A stretch of DNA of 53,193 nt from Chloroflexota bacterium (GTDB lineage Bacteria; Chloroflexota; Dehalococcoidia; JACPQF01). Shown one piece after another: positions 39,139 to 46,319 of this stretch. Where the stretch lies: contig JACPQF010000130.1 of assembly GCA_016190625.1 (NCBI GenBank), forward strand, positions 1-53,193, read 5' to 3'. The notes below the pieces were generated by a model, which saw nothing but the letters and a program-made list of their open reading frames with translations, was not told the DNA's origin and did not search any database. Position numbers and translations under genes: made by a program. Positions within the stretch are counted from its first letter, which is position 1; each line of letters begins with the position of its first letter.

Positions 39139-40053
39139 TCAGAAATAGCCCTCGCGCTTCTTTTGCTCCATGGACCCGTCCTGATCGTGGTCGATGATCC
39201 GGGTGATCCGCTCCGAGCGCCTGGCCGTCCGCATTTCGGCGACGATATCGGGAACCGTGGCCGCCGTCGAGGGAATGACGCCCGTGCAGGTATAGCAGCC
39301 CAGCGTCCGGCAACGACACATCAGCTCTCGGAGATCCTCGCCGGCATGGAGGCGCGTGTGTTCGTACACCGGGATCATCTGGCCGTCGCGCACCACCACC
39401 GGACGGGGCCTGGCGAAGTAGAGCGGCACCACGGGAATGGCCTCGCGCTCGACGTAGAGCCAGATGTCGAGCTCGGTCCAGTTGGAAAGGGGGAACACGC
39501 GCATGTGCTCTCCCCGGACCAGGCGGCCATTGTACAGGTTCCACAGCTCCGGCCGCTGTCGCTTGGGGTCCCACTGGCCGCGGGCGTCGCGAAACGAATA
39601 GACGCGTTCCTTGGCCCGCGAGCGTTCCTCCTCCCGCCGGGCGCCGCCCAGGGCCGCGTCGTACCCGCCGGCGCGCAGGGCGTCCAGCAACGCCCGCGTC
39701 TTGAGGAGGGCGCAGCAGCGCACGGTGCCGAGGTCCCAGGGGTTGACGGCCGGGTCGGCGACCTCCGGCGCCTGATAGACGACGAGGTTGGCGCCGACCT
39801 CCCCGCAGAACCGATCGCGAAACTCGTACATCTCGGGGAACTTGAGGCCGGTGTCGACGTGCAGGAGGGGAAAGGGAAGCGGAGCGGGATAGAAGGCCTT
39901 CTGCGCCAGACGCGCCATAACCGACGAGTCCTTGCCCACGGAGTATAGCATCACCGGCCGCTCGAACTCCGCCGCGACCTCCCGAATGATGTGAATGCTC
40001 TCGGCTTCGAGTTGCTCCAGGTGGGTCAAATGGTACGATTCAGGAGCGCCCAT
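39139..40053 (-). CDS. cysD: Sulfate adenylyltransferase subunit 2 (CysD)
   Basis: 304 residues from ATG 40053 (GGAGG six bases upstream). PP-loop ATP pyrophosphatase: [99 protein letters not shown] and [13 protein letters not shown]. Canonical CysD that forms APS with CysN. It overlaps the nucleotidyltransferase gene by 14 bases, so the sulfate-activation genes are translationally linked to a candidate lasso tailoring gene. Confidence 0.93.
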   Translation of the reverse strand: MGAPESYHLTHLEQLEAESIHIIREVAAEFERPVMLYSVGKDSSVMARLAQKAFYPAPLPFPLLHVDTGLKFPEMYEFRDRFCGEVGANLVVYQAPEVADPAVNPWDLGTVRCCALLKTRALLDALRAGGYDAALGGARREEERSRAKERVYSFRDARGQWDPKRQRPELWNLYNGRLVRGEHMRVFPLSNWTELDIWLYVEREAIPVVPLYFARPRPVVVRDGQMIPVYEHTRLHAGEDLRELMCRCRTLGCYTCTGVIPSTAATVPDIVAEMRTARRSERITRIIDHDQDGSMEQKKREGYF

Positions 40054-41287
40054 AGGATTCCTCCCGCAGCCAGCGCCGCAGCGCCGCCTCCCGCTTCGCC
40101 AAGAGATGCCCATCCCGGTCGCCCCCCAGTTGGCGATAGGCAAACCTCCCGTATACCCGGACTGCGTCGAAGAGCCGCCGGGGATAGTAGAGGTAGAGGC
40201 GAGCCGAGTCAGCCGGCCTCCTGTACAGCCCGGCCAGGGTCCGGCGCGAGGGGAAGAGACTGCGGACCAGGCGCGCCGGCGTATCTCTCAGCCGCCGGTC
40301 AGCCAGCGTCGGGGGAATCTCCACGTTCAGGGATGCCGGCGCCGGCTGGCACATCTTCTCGCGGACCCGCCCGACCATGTCGTCAGGAGGAAGGGCCGCC
40401 AGCAGGCGCGCCGCGACGGGGTCAGGAATAGGAGCGCCAAGCCAGTCGCGGGCCAGCCACAGCGCCAGCGACACGCCGTGCCAGGCTCCCCAGGTTCGCG
40501 CCCGCCGCTCGACCGCGTCCCAGCCGAGTTGATGCCCGTACTTCTTGACCGTCAGAGAAAGGTCGACCAACCCTCTCAGGCCGGCCCAGGCGAAGAGATG
40601 ATTGTTGGCCAGATGCAGGCACGAATGCAGCAGCAGATCCTCGGGGGCCAGCATGCGCGTGGCGACGCCGGCGATGGTCATCGGGAGGGAGCGCGACCAG
40701 AGCGCCTCGATCTCCGCCTGATCGATGAACACGCCGTGGCGGTCCTCGTGGGCGATGGTCCAGTGCAGCTCCAGCGGGGGGCCGTTGCTCTGCCGGAGAA
40801 TGGGGAAATGGTGGCGGGCGCCAGCCTCGGCCAGCGCCACGAGATCGCCGTCGGGTCGCGTGTAACCGAGCGAGCAGGTTAGATAGTCGAGGCGCGGCAG
40901 GTCGTGCCAGCGAAACAGCAGGTCCAGGTCGGTCATCGGGCGGAGAGCGACGTCGCCGTACACCACTTCTGCCAGGCAGGCGCCCTTGAGCACGACGATC
41001 GGTAAGCCTGACTCATTGGCCGCCCCCAAGAGCCTGGCCAGATGATGGTATATTCGTCTGTTGGCCACGACGCCGAGCAGGTAGGCGCGGTGGAGGGTCT
41101 GCTCGACCGCTGGCGGTAGCGAGCGGCAGGCGTGTTTGCGGGAACGGCGGTAGACCAGTGGCAGCAAGCGGTGCCGGCCCGCCATGGCGATGAGGTCATC
41201 ACATTCGTCGTCTGGGATGGCCGGAACCGGCCCTTCGCCAGCGGCGACCAGGGTCAGGAGATGTTCCCATGCAGTGGCTGACGTCAT
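40040..41287 (-). CDS. Nucleotidyltransferase-fold protein (PF14907-type), candidate lasso tailoring enzyme
   Basis: 415 residues from ATG 41287; the open frame continues upstream across the promoter. The core motif [34 protein letters not shown] carries the G-[x]-Y...R-x-x-[TS]-D-[IL]-D-L acid pair of the NTP_transf_5 family. [28 protein letters not shown] and [13 protein letters not shown] are also typical. Such proteins recur in lasso-peptide clusters; in the pseudomycoidin system a member is reported to add hexose to a phosphorylated tail. Here it heads an operon with cysD and cysNC. Whether it acts on the peptides is inference. Confidence 0.82.
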   Translation of the reverse strand: MTSATAWEHLLTLVAAGEGPVPAIPDDECDDLIAMAGRHRLLPLVYRRSRKHACRSLPPAVEQTLHRAYLLGVVANRRIYHHLARLLGAANESGLPIVVLKGACLAEVVYGDVALRPMTDLDLLFRWHDLPRLDYLTCSLGYTRPDGDLVALAEAGARHHFPILRQSNGPPLELHWTIAHEDRHGVFIDQAEIEALWSRSLPMTIAGVATRMLAPEDLLLHSCLHLANNHLFAWAGLRGLVDLSLTVKKYGHQLGWDAVERRARTWGAWHGVSLALWLARDWLGAPIPDPVAARLLAALPPDDMVGRVREKMCQPAPASLNVEIPPTLADRRLRDTPARLVRSLFPSRRTLAGLYRRPADSARLYLYYPRRLFDAVRVYGRFAYRQLGGDRDGHLLAKREAALRRWLREESYGRS

Positions 41288-41389
41288 CGAGAAGTTCCCC
41301 GTTTTCCGGGGACCGGCGCCGGCCAAATCCCCGAATCGGCGTAATCGGCAGTCCGGACAGCAGTACTCATTGCTACCAGACCGTGTGCC

Positions 41390-41418
41390 ATTATAAGCAC
41401 CGACCTTATTCCCGTCAA
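41390..41418 (-). promoter_or_regulatory. Promoter of the nucleotidyltransferase-cysD-cysNC operon
   Basis: Minus strand TTGACG (41418-41413), 17-base spacer, TATAAT (41395-41390); leader about 95 bases. Confidence 0.75.
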
Positions 41419-41438
41419 CCAGGCATGGCCACAGGGCA

Positions 41439-41970
41439 TTGACAAGCAGAATCGAGGGTGCCATACTGGCCACGCTGGTCGGGTGGGGCTGTCCACGCGA
41501 GGGCGTCACACGTCATTATGGTTTCTTCGCATTTCCTGCGGAGCGTGGGAACACCTCCGGGTAACAATGTTAAACAAATACACGGGCGCGGCGTCACCGG
41601 ATGGGGAAACGGATAATCGGATGGAGGCGGAATGACTATCCGTTTATCCGGTGAACATCCGTTGACACTGGGACCCTCTCGCCCCAAGCGTACCTATGTC
41701 AACGGGTTGCTGGCATTGTTCCAGACGCAAAGCGTGCTGAACTGGCTGATGGCGCTCCTGATGTCCGCTTCCCTGCGCCGTCTCGATCCGGTGTGGCTAC
41801 CCGAGCTCGTTCTCCGGGCGGCCGAATTCCTGCGGCGGGTGAGACGAAATGGACGGCGCTTGTCGCAGGGCGACTGGTCGCCAATTCGGGCTATCTTTCG
41901 GCGAGGGTTGGCCAGGCTCAGCGCCCACGCGTGATGGCGCTGCTGTTGGAGTGATGTTGTCTGAACCACA
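41439..41970. other. Region between divergent lasso sub-operons; gene content uncertain
   Basis: A plus-strand promoter-like TTGACA-17-CATACT (41439-41467) leads into DNA with no confident gene. An inverted repeat (41595-41653) follows. A 100-codon plus-strand frame (41632-41934) begins inside that repeat; from about codon 20 it reads NGLLALFQTQSVLNWLMALLMSAS and an Arg-rich tail. It has no ribosome site and I do not recognise it. It could be a decayed gene. Confidence 0.35.
41595..41653. repeat. CACCGGAT-word inverted repeat
   Basis: caccggatggggaaacggat (from 41595) against tatccgtttatccggtg (41637-41653); same style as the repeats at 35247 and 36940. Confidence 0.65.
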
Positions 41971-41973
41971 AAC

Positions 41974-42002
41974 TTGACAATGTGAAAGCACAGTGTTAGA
42001 CT
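41974..42002 (+). promoter_or_regulatory. Promoter of the plus-strand lasso operon
   Basis: TTGACA (41974-41979), 17-base spacer, TAGACT (41997-42002), 28 bases before the B1 start. Confidence 0.75.
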
Positions 42003-42029
42003 ACCGCCGGGCAATCGAGGGGTCTCGTG

Positions 42030-42371
42030 ATGGAGGTCCACACTCTGGACGGAGGGCGAGAACCTGTGGGAGCCAACGCCAGGATTGAATCCACTACTAT
42101 CCTCCGACGCGGCACGGACGTCCCGTTCAGCCAACTGGACGACGAGTTTCTGGCCATTGACGCGCAGGCCGGCCGCTGCTACTCGCTCAACGAAACGGCG
42201 GGACGCGTGTGGGACCTGATCGCGACGCCGATGTCCCTCGACGCCGTCTGTGCGCAGTTGCGAGAAGAGTACGAGGTGGACGAGACGACCTGCCAGCGCG
42301 AGGTCATCAGGCTACTGCAGAGGCTAGACGATGCTGGATTGTTGCAGGTGGTTGAGCCAGCGGCTGGCTAG
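42030..42371 (+). CDS. Lasso-peptide B1 protein (PqqD-like RiPP recognition element), copy 1
   Basis: 113 residues from ATG 42030 (GAGGGG upstream). VPFSQLDDEFLAIDAQAGRCYSLNETAGRVWDLIATPMSLDAVCAQLREEYEVDETTCQREVIRLLQRLDDAGLLQ is the PqqD winged-helix fold: a three-strand sheet followed by helices, with the 'N..G..IW.li..p.t...i...L...y.v' pattern. B1 proteins bind the precursor leader and hand it to the B2 peptidase. Overlaps the B2 gene by 41 bases. Confidence 0.85.
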   Translation: MEVHTLDGGREPVGANARIESTTILRRGTDVPFSQLDDEFLAIDAQAGRCYSLNETAGRVWDLIATPMSLDAVCAQLREEYEVDETTCQREVIRLLQRLDDAGLLQVVEPAAG

Positions 42372-42924
42372 GTTCCGGCGGTTTCCGGCTCACAGGCGGC
42401 CGTATCTGCTCGAAGCGATGTTCTATTTGCTGGCTGCGCGCCTGGCGCTGCGGGTGATTCCATTTCGGCGGCTGACCCGGGTGTTCGAGCGCCCGCCCAG
42501 ACGGCCGAAGGCCACTTGGGCCGAGCGCGAGCGGCTCCGGTCGGATTGGCCAACGCCCTACACAGTGCATCGAGACGAGATCACCGGCGCCGAGCGTGAG
42601 CGTCTGCTCAAGGGGACGGCGTGGCTGATCGACCAGGCGGCGTGGTTCTTGCCGTGCCAGATGGCCTGCTTTCCGCGCTCCATCGCCGCGCAGGTCTTCC
42701 TTCGCCGGCTGGGTATTGGCGTGACCCTGTGCTACGGTGCGGCCACGCTGCCGGAGCGCGGCCTGACCGCCCACGTCTGGCTGCAAGACGGCAGCGAGGT
42801 GGTAGTCGGGCATGACGTGGTGCGAGACTACCATGTGCTGGCGTACTATCCCGACCGGGCTTCGTTGGACGGTGAGCCCGGCGGTCGGTCGACGGTCGCT
42901 GGCGCTGGAAGTCGGGAGACGTAG
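42331..42924 (+). CDS. Lasso-peptide B2 protein (transglutaminase-like leader peptidase), copy 1
   Basis: 197 residues. CFPRSIAAQVFLRRLGIGVTLCYGAA carries the catalytic Cys in the B2 motif 'C..RS.a...lLrr.G'. LTAHVWLQDGSEVVVG supplies the catalytic His and the Asp. The N-terminal ~85 residues are basic and helical as in other B2 proteins; the C-terminal ~25 (DGEPGGRSTVAGAGSRET) look like a non-conserved tail. It should cleave the leader two residues after the conserved Thr. Followed by a precursor gene in the same direction. Confidence 0.87.
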   Translation: MLDCCRWLSQRLARFRRFPAHRRPYLLEAMFYLLAARLALRVIPFRRLTRVFERPPRRPKATWAERERLRSDWPTPYTVHRDEITGAERERLLKGTAWLIDQAAWFLPCQMACFPRSIAAQVFLRRLGIGVTLCYGAATLPERGLTAHVWLQDGSEVVVGHDVVRDYHVLAYYPDRASLDGEPGGRSTVAGAGSRET

Positions 42925-42969
42925 CTGAGTGGTGCATCCGCTAAGTCCGTGGCACCTTGGGTAACCGGC

Positions 42970-43047
42970 GTAGGGGCGCTTCGGGAAGCGCCCTGCACGC
43001 AGGATGAGCAACAGAACGGTCTTGGGCGGTTCTCGAACCGCCCCTAC
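42970..43047. repeat. Two GTAGGGGCG-family hairpins between B2 and precursor 4
   Basis: GTAGGGGCGCTTCGGGAAGC (from 42970, continuing GCCC) and GGGCGGTTCTCGAACCGCCC (from 43024, ending CTAC at 43047). The outer ends match the palindromes in cbiB, but the inner stems differ. Confidence 0.8.
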
Positions 43048-43111
43048 AGAAATGCCACCCAACTTGGCGGATGCACCGCTAAGGTGGAACTTGTTTTTGG
43101 AGGAGAAGACG

Positions 43112-43276
43112 ATGCCCAAGCAGGAGAAAGACGTCAAAGCCACTGAGCTACGGGTAGAAAAGCGGCCAGCCCACCGCCCGTGGGTCACGCCGACCTTCGA
43201 GCGCGTCGACCTGGAGGAGGCGCTCACGGGAGGCGGCAATCTTACTTTTAGCGATTTGGTGACCTACGGTAGCTGA
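43112..43276 (+). CDS. Candidate lasso-peptide precursor 4
   Basis: 54 residues from ATG 43112 with GGAGGAG eight bases upstream. The leader ends RPWVTPTFERVDLEEALTG and the core is GGNLTFSDLVTYGS: Gly1, Asp8, 14 residues, C-terminal Ser, and Thr at leader position -2. This is the most canonical of the five, because Gly1 and 'T-G' before the cut site match characterised lasso precursors. It lies in the order B1-B2-precursor-GT2 on one strand, so the plus-strand enzymes probably serve it. Confidence 0.85.
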   Translation: MPKQEKDVKATELRVEKRPAHRPWVTPTFERVDLEEALTGGGNLTFSDLVTYGS

Positions 43277-43314
43277 CCGCAATCTTCGGGTTGTCCGATT
43301 GGGAGGACGAGCCA

Positions 43315-44379
43315 ATGCCCGAGCCTGTTCCGGTGTCCGGCGATCCGCTGATCTCGGTGGTGATGCCGGTCTACAACGCCGGGCGCTACGTGGGCGATGC
43401 CATTCGCTCGATTCTGGCGCAGACCTACCGCCGCCTGGAGCTGATCGTCGTGGAGAGCGGATCGACCGATGCCTCGGCAGACGTCGGGCGCGATCTCGCC
43501 GGGCGCGATGACCGGATCCGCCCCCTTTTTCTGCCCTACTGTGGCGTCTCACGCGCTCTGAACGTGGCTATCGCCCTGGCTCACGGCGAGTGGATAGCCC
43601 ACATGGAGGCCGACGACATCGCGCTGCCGCAGCGACTGGCGATTCAAATGGATTGGATCCGGCAAACCGGCGCGGTCGTCGGCGGCAGCTTGGCAAAAGT
43701 CTTCGGCGAGGACGATCATCTGTATTGGTTCCCCGAGACTCACGAAGCGATCCGTTGCGAATTGCTCTTTCGCTGCGCACTGCTGGAAACCACGGTGCTG
43801 ATGCGAGCGGACATCGCCCGAGAACATCCCTTCGACGAGGATGTGGTTTTCCAAGATTACGAGATGTGGACCCGGCTCGCCCCGCGCTACGTCCTGGGAA
43901 ACTTGCAGCAAATCCTGGTCAAGTACCGTCGCCATCCGCAGCAGACCTCGATAGTCAGAGTAGTCCGGCTCCGCGAGGATCAGCGAAGGGTCCGGCGCCG
44001 CTATTTCGATACCCTATTCCCCGAAGCGACGGCGGAGGACTACGCCGCGGTTTCTCGCGTCGCCGAAAGAGAACCATTTTCTAACTTGACTGACCTGGAG
44101 CGGGCCGGGTCCTGGTTGGTACACCTGGCGCAGACGCCGGATGCCTTTCTACGGCGGCGGATGGCCAAGCGCTGGCGGGCGGCCTGCCAGAGGTCGGCGC
44201 ATCTGGGTCCCGAGTGCTATCGCCTGTACCGGCGTGTGGCGCCGCAGTTCGGCGTCGCCCCCGCGCGGGGATCGGTCAACTTCTGGCTGGACTGCGCCCT
44301 GCGCCTCAGGCCAGATTCCAGAACGAGCGCTGTGCTGGCTTCGATCATGCGTAGAATGGGCCCGAGTCTGAACCGCTGA
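43315..44379 (+). CDS. GT2 glycosyltransferase next to the lasso precursor
   Basis: 354 residues from ATG 43315 (GGAGG eight bases upstream). GT-A signature: LISVVMPVYNAGRYVGDAIRSILAQTY, ELIVVESGSTDASADV, ALAHGEWIAHMEADDIALPQRL (the DD acid pair), FDEDVVFQDYEMWTRLA. The C-terminal ~120 residues are less typical and Arg-rich. No membrane helices. Placed 39 bases after precursor 4, it may glycosylate the lasso peptide or serve the cell surface; neither is shown by sequence. Confidence 0.83.
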   Translation: MPEPVPVSGDPLISVVMPVYNAGRYVGDAIRSILAQTYRRLELIVVESGSTDASADVGRDLAGRDDRIRPLFLPYCGVSRALNVAIALAHGEWIAHMEADDIALPQRLAIQMDWIRQTGAVVGGSLAKVFGEDDHLYWFPETHEAIRCELLFRCALLETTVLMRADIAREHPFDEDVVFQDYEMWTRLAPRYVLGNLQQILVKYRRHPQQTSIVRVVRLREDQRRVRRRYFDTLFPEATAEDYAAVSRVAEREPFSNLTDLERAGSWLVHLAQTPDAFLRRRMAKRWRAACQRSAHLGPECYRLYRRVAPQFGVAPARGSVNFWLDCALRLRPDSRTSAVLASIMRRMGPSLNR

Positions 44380-44465
44380 TTCACCTGATTGCCTGATTGC
44401 GCAGATGAGGTAGCGGTCCGCCCTCCATCAGCGTAGTCCGTTAATCAGGTGAATCAGCGGTTCAG
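44368..44465. terminator. Bidirectional terminator-like inverted repeat between convergent lasso genes
   Basis: Perfect 23-base arms (44368-44390, 44443-44465), starting CTGAACCGCTGATTCACCTG. Both arms include stop codons: TGA of the GT2 at 44377-44379 and the B2 stop at 44464-44462. No U-tract. Confidence 0.75.
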
Positions 44466-44932
44466 ACAGGGTCCTGATGCGAAGAAAACGAGGCGACCGT
44501 AGCAAAGCGTCCGTCGTGCCGGCCGGTCAGGATACGGTCGCCACAGCGCAGCCAGGCGTGGGCCAGGTAGCCCTCCACCTCGTCCTTGGCCATTCCCAGG
44601 TAGACCGTCGCCGGCAAGCCGCGGCGGCGCAGCATGGCCGCTCCCGCCAGCGCCTGAACCAAACAGGTGCTGTAACCCGGCGTGCGCCGGGCGACGGCGC
44701 TCACCGCCCAGCCGACACGGCAGGCGGTTGCTGTCGATGCCGCCGGTATCTCGGCGACGCCATCCCCGAGTCGCAAGCCATACCATCGCGACAGACGTTT
44801 GAAGGGAATCGAACGCACCAGAGCGCCGGCCAGCAATAGCCCGACCAGCGCTTCGAGCACCAGCCAGCGCTCCGTCCAAGAACGCCGGCCGATCCCGCTC
44901 AGGTCATGAGTCCAGGACCTGTACCAGACCAT
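44462..44932 (-). CDS. Lasso-peptide B2 protein (transglutaminase-like leader peptidase), copy 2
   Basis: 156 residues. Catalytic Cys in PGYSTCLVQALAGAAMLRRRGLPATVYLGM, catalytic His in AHAWLRCGDRILTG with the following Asp. The usual N-terminal helical region is present (LVLEALVGLLLAGALVRSIPFKRLSR). It is clearly a distant paralogue of copy 1, not a recent duplicate, which suggests separate precursor preferences. ATG 44932 lies inside the end of the B1 gene (29-base overlap). Confidence 0.86.
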   Translation of the reverse strand: MVWYRSWTHDLSGIGRRSWTERWLVLEALVGLLLAGALVRSIPFKRLSRWYGLRLGDGVAEIPAASTATACRVGWAVSAVARRTPGYSTCLVQALAGAAMLRRRGLPATVYLGMAKDEVEGYLAHAWLRCGDRILTGRHDGRFATVASFSSHQDPV

Positions 44933-45170
44933 TCTTCACCAGTTCTTCCACAAAGGCCCGCATGTCGGCGGTGATCTCCTCCGGCGCAGCGTCGAACTCC
45001 TCGCTCAGATGCCGGCAGAGATCTTCCAGCGAGCGCGGCGTTTCGATCAGCTCCCAGATGCCCCGGCCCACGGCGTCCAGCGCAACGTATTGGTCCCGTT
45101 GCAGATCGAGAATGACGAGGTCGTCCTGTACGGGGGCCGTCTGCAGTCCGGCAACGCGTACGACGTTCAT
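44904..45170 (-). CDS. Lasso-peptide B1 protein (PqqD-like), copy 2
   Basis: 88 residues from ATG 45170 (GGAGGAAG upstream). DDLVILDLQRDQYVALDAVGRGIWELIETPRSLEDLCRHLSEEFDAAPEEITADMRAFVEELVKNGLVQVL is a full PqqD/RRE fold. It is shorter and more acidic than copy 1. It forms a B1-B2 operon with its own promoter. Precursor 5 lies just upstream on the same strand. Confidence 0.86.
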   Translation of the reverse strand: MNVVRVAGLQTAPVQDDLVILDLQRDQYVALDAVGRGIWELIETPRSLEDLCRHLSEEFDAAPEEITADMRAFVEELVKNGLVQVLDS

Positions 45171-45270
45171 GTGGTCTTCCTCCAGACATGGTTTTGGCCG
45201 CAAAAAAGGGAACCAGAGGACAAAGCCTCTCGCTCCCCTATGCCCATATCCGAGGCAGTCTCTGTTGCAA

Positions 45271-45299
45271 GTAGCTGTCAGTCCTTCCTCAGAAGGACC
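45271..45299. repeat. GTCCTTC hairpin repeat, copy 3
   Basis: gtagctgtcagtccttc / agaaggacc, in the leader of the B1-B2 transcript. Same left flank as the copy in the cbiA tail. Confidence 0.7.
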
Positions 45300-45347
45300 A
45301 TCAGCTTTCCAAGATTGTTTAGAAATTCCGTTTTGCCGCCGAGGGCA

Positions 45348-45377
45348 CTATAACCCAAACGCGAACCCGATGTCAAG
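45348..45377 (-). promoter_or_regulatory. Promoter of B1-B2 copy 2
   Basis: Minus strand TTGACA (45377-45372), 18-base spacer, TATAGT (45353-45348). It begins five bases after the precursor 5 stop, giving the enzymes a separate transcript with a ~170-base leader. Confidence 0.7.
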
Positions 45378-45381
45378 ACGA

Positions 45382-45564
45382 TCATGAGTCAACCGTGCCC
45401 CCATCGAGCGCGGGGCCAGGACCATGAATCGTCCTCTCGACCTCGATGAAGGTGATTGTTGGCTTGCGCCATTCGCGGCGCTGTTTTGGCCCGCCAGAAT
45501 CGGAATGGCAATCATTCTCGTCAGGGCAAGCCCGATTCTGCCCGGCGTCACACGGTCTCTTCAT
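45382..45564 (-). CDS. Candidate lasso-peptide precursor 5
   Basis: 60 residues from ATG 45564 (AAAGGGGG upstream). The leader ends REWRKPTITFIEVERTI and the core is HGPGPALDGGTVDS (14 residues, Asp8, C-terminal Ser). The PTIT-x-I-x-V-x-R-T stretch ties it to precursors 1-3, although those lie about 9 kb away beyond the cys operon. The N-terminal leader (RPCDAGQNRACPDENDCHSD) is Cys/Asp-rich and unlike the others. Confidence 0.72.
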   Translation of the reverse strand: MKRPCDAGQNRACPDENDCHSDSGGPKQRREWRKPTITFIEVERTIHGPGPALDGGTVDS

Positions 45565-45628
45565 TGGATACCCCCTTTCGCAAGCACTTTAGCCCCGTTC
45601 GTCGCAGCCGAGGCAACCCAACGGCGCC

Positions 45629-45657
45629 ATTATAGTCAGGGGTATCAGCTCTGTCAA
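45629..45657 (-). promoter_or_regulatory. Perfect-consensus promoter of lasso precursor 5
   Basis: Minus strand TTGACA (45657-45652), 17-base spacer, TATAAT (45634-45629). Both hexamers match consensus exactly. Confidence 0.8.
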
Positions 45658-45659
45658 AC

Positions 45660-46076
45660 GACTGCGGTCAGGAGTTTAACCACGGAAGACACGGAAAGCA
45701 CAGAAAACCGAAAAGTACAATGAGGATCTTTTACCGCCAATGGCCTTGCCTTCCTTCCCCGCGTTGTAAGTCATTGACAGGAGTTACGCGGTCACATTGT
45801 GTGGAGGGCGACCTTGCCGTCCTCATGTAGGGGCGAAGCACTCGCAGAACCAGCCCATTCGGAGCTTTCAACAATGTTTGCGAATGCTTCGCCCGCCCGG
45901 GTTGTTGCCGCGCCGAGCTCTATCGCAGGGAACAGTCGTGATCGCGGGGCAGCGCAGGGCGGGCGAAGCGTTTGCGAACAAGACTTGCGGCCAGTCTGAG
46001 GCCCAGCGCAAACGCTTCGCCCCTACGCTGACCGGGTCCAATCCGAACGATAATGGAGACCACCGCGCAAGTCCTG
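45660..46076. repeat. Repeat-rich intergenic block
   Basis: Contains 'ttaaccacggaagacacgga' words near 45676, a 70-base element at 45771-45842 that recurs at 52823-52893, and gtaggggcgaagc...gcttcgcc / gggcgaagcgtttgcg...cgcaaacgcttcgcccctac inverted repeats up to 46025. No gene supported. Confidence 0.65.
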
Positions 46077-46319
46077 TCATTGAATGGTGAGGGGAATCTC
46101 GGTGCGTTCTTCGGTGGCTTCGTTGACCACCAGAATCCGGCCGCCGTCCTCCCGTCCGAGTTGCTCGTTAGCATTCAACAGTTCGATACCATAGACGGTG
46201 CCATCGGGAGCCACATCCACCACTAGCTCGTCGCTTACTCGGATACCCTCGACCTCGGCCCGTTTTTCCATGAGACGAATATAGGCGATGTTATAACGCG
46301 GATCGTACGTGAAACGCAT
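46077..46319 (-). CDS. DUF2283 family small protein
   Basis: 80 residues beginning MRFTYDPRYNIAYIRLMEKRAEVEGIRVSDELVVDVAPDGTVYGIELLNANEQL, the DUF2283 pattern (Y....D.lyI.l......  ...v.D.....G...GIEil.A). Compact beta-rich protein often encoded beside a short toxin-like partner. The expected partner upstream (46320-46480) appears degraded here. Biochemical role unknown. Confidence 0.85.
   Translation of the reverse strand: MRFTYDPRYNIAYIRLMEKRAEVEGIRVSDELVVDVAPDGTVYGIELLNANEQLGREDGGRILVVNEATEERTEIPLTIQ

Noticed and set aside
39139-40053. CysD as a replacement lasso cyclase (it shares ATP-pyrophosphatase chemistry)
   Set aside because: All CysD-specific motifs are present and it is paired with CysNC, so sulfate activation is the simpler reading.
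41415-41523. Minus-strand peptide MTCDALAWTAPPDQRGQYG... as a sixth precursor
   Set aside because: It lacks the W-x-x-P-T leader motif, lies upstream of the nucleotidyltransferase promoter and has only a weak ribosome site.
41632-41934. 100-codon plus-strand frame with a hydrophobic middle
   Set aside because: It starts inside an inverted-repeat arm, has no ribosome site and matches no family I know; kept only as a note in the region entry.
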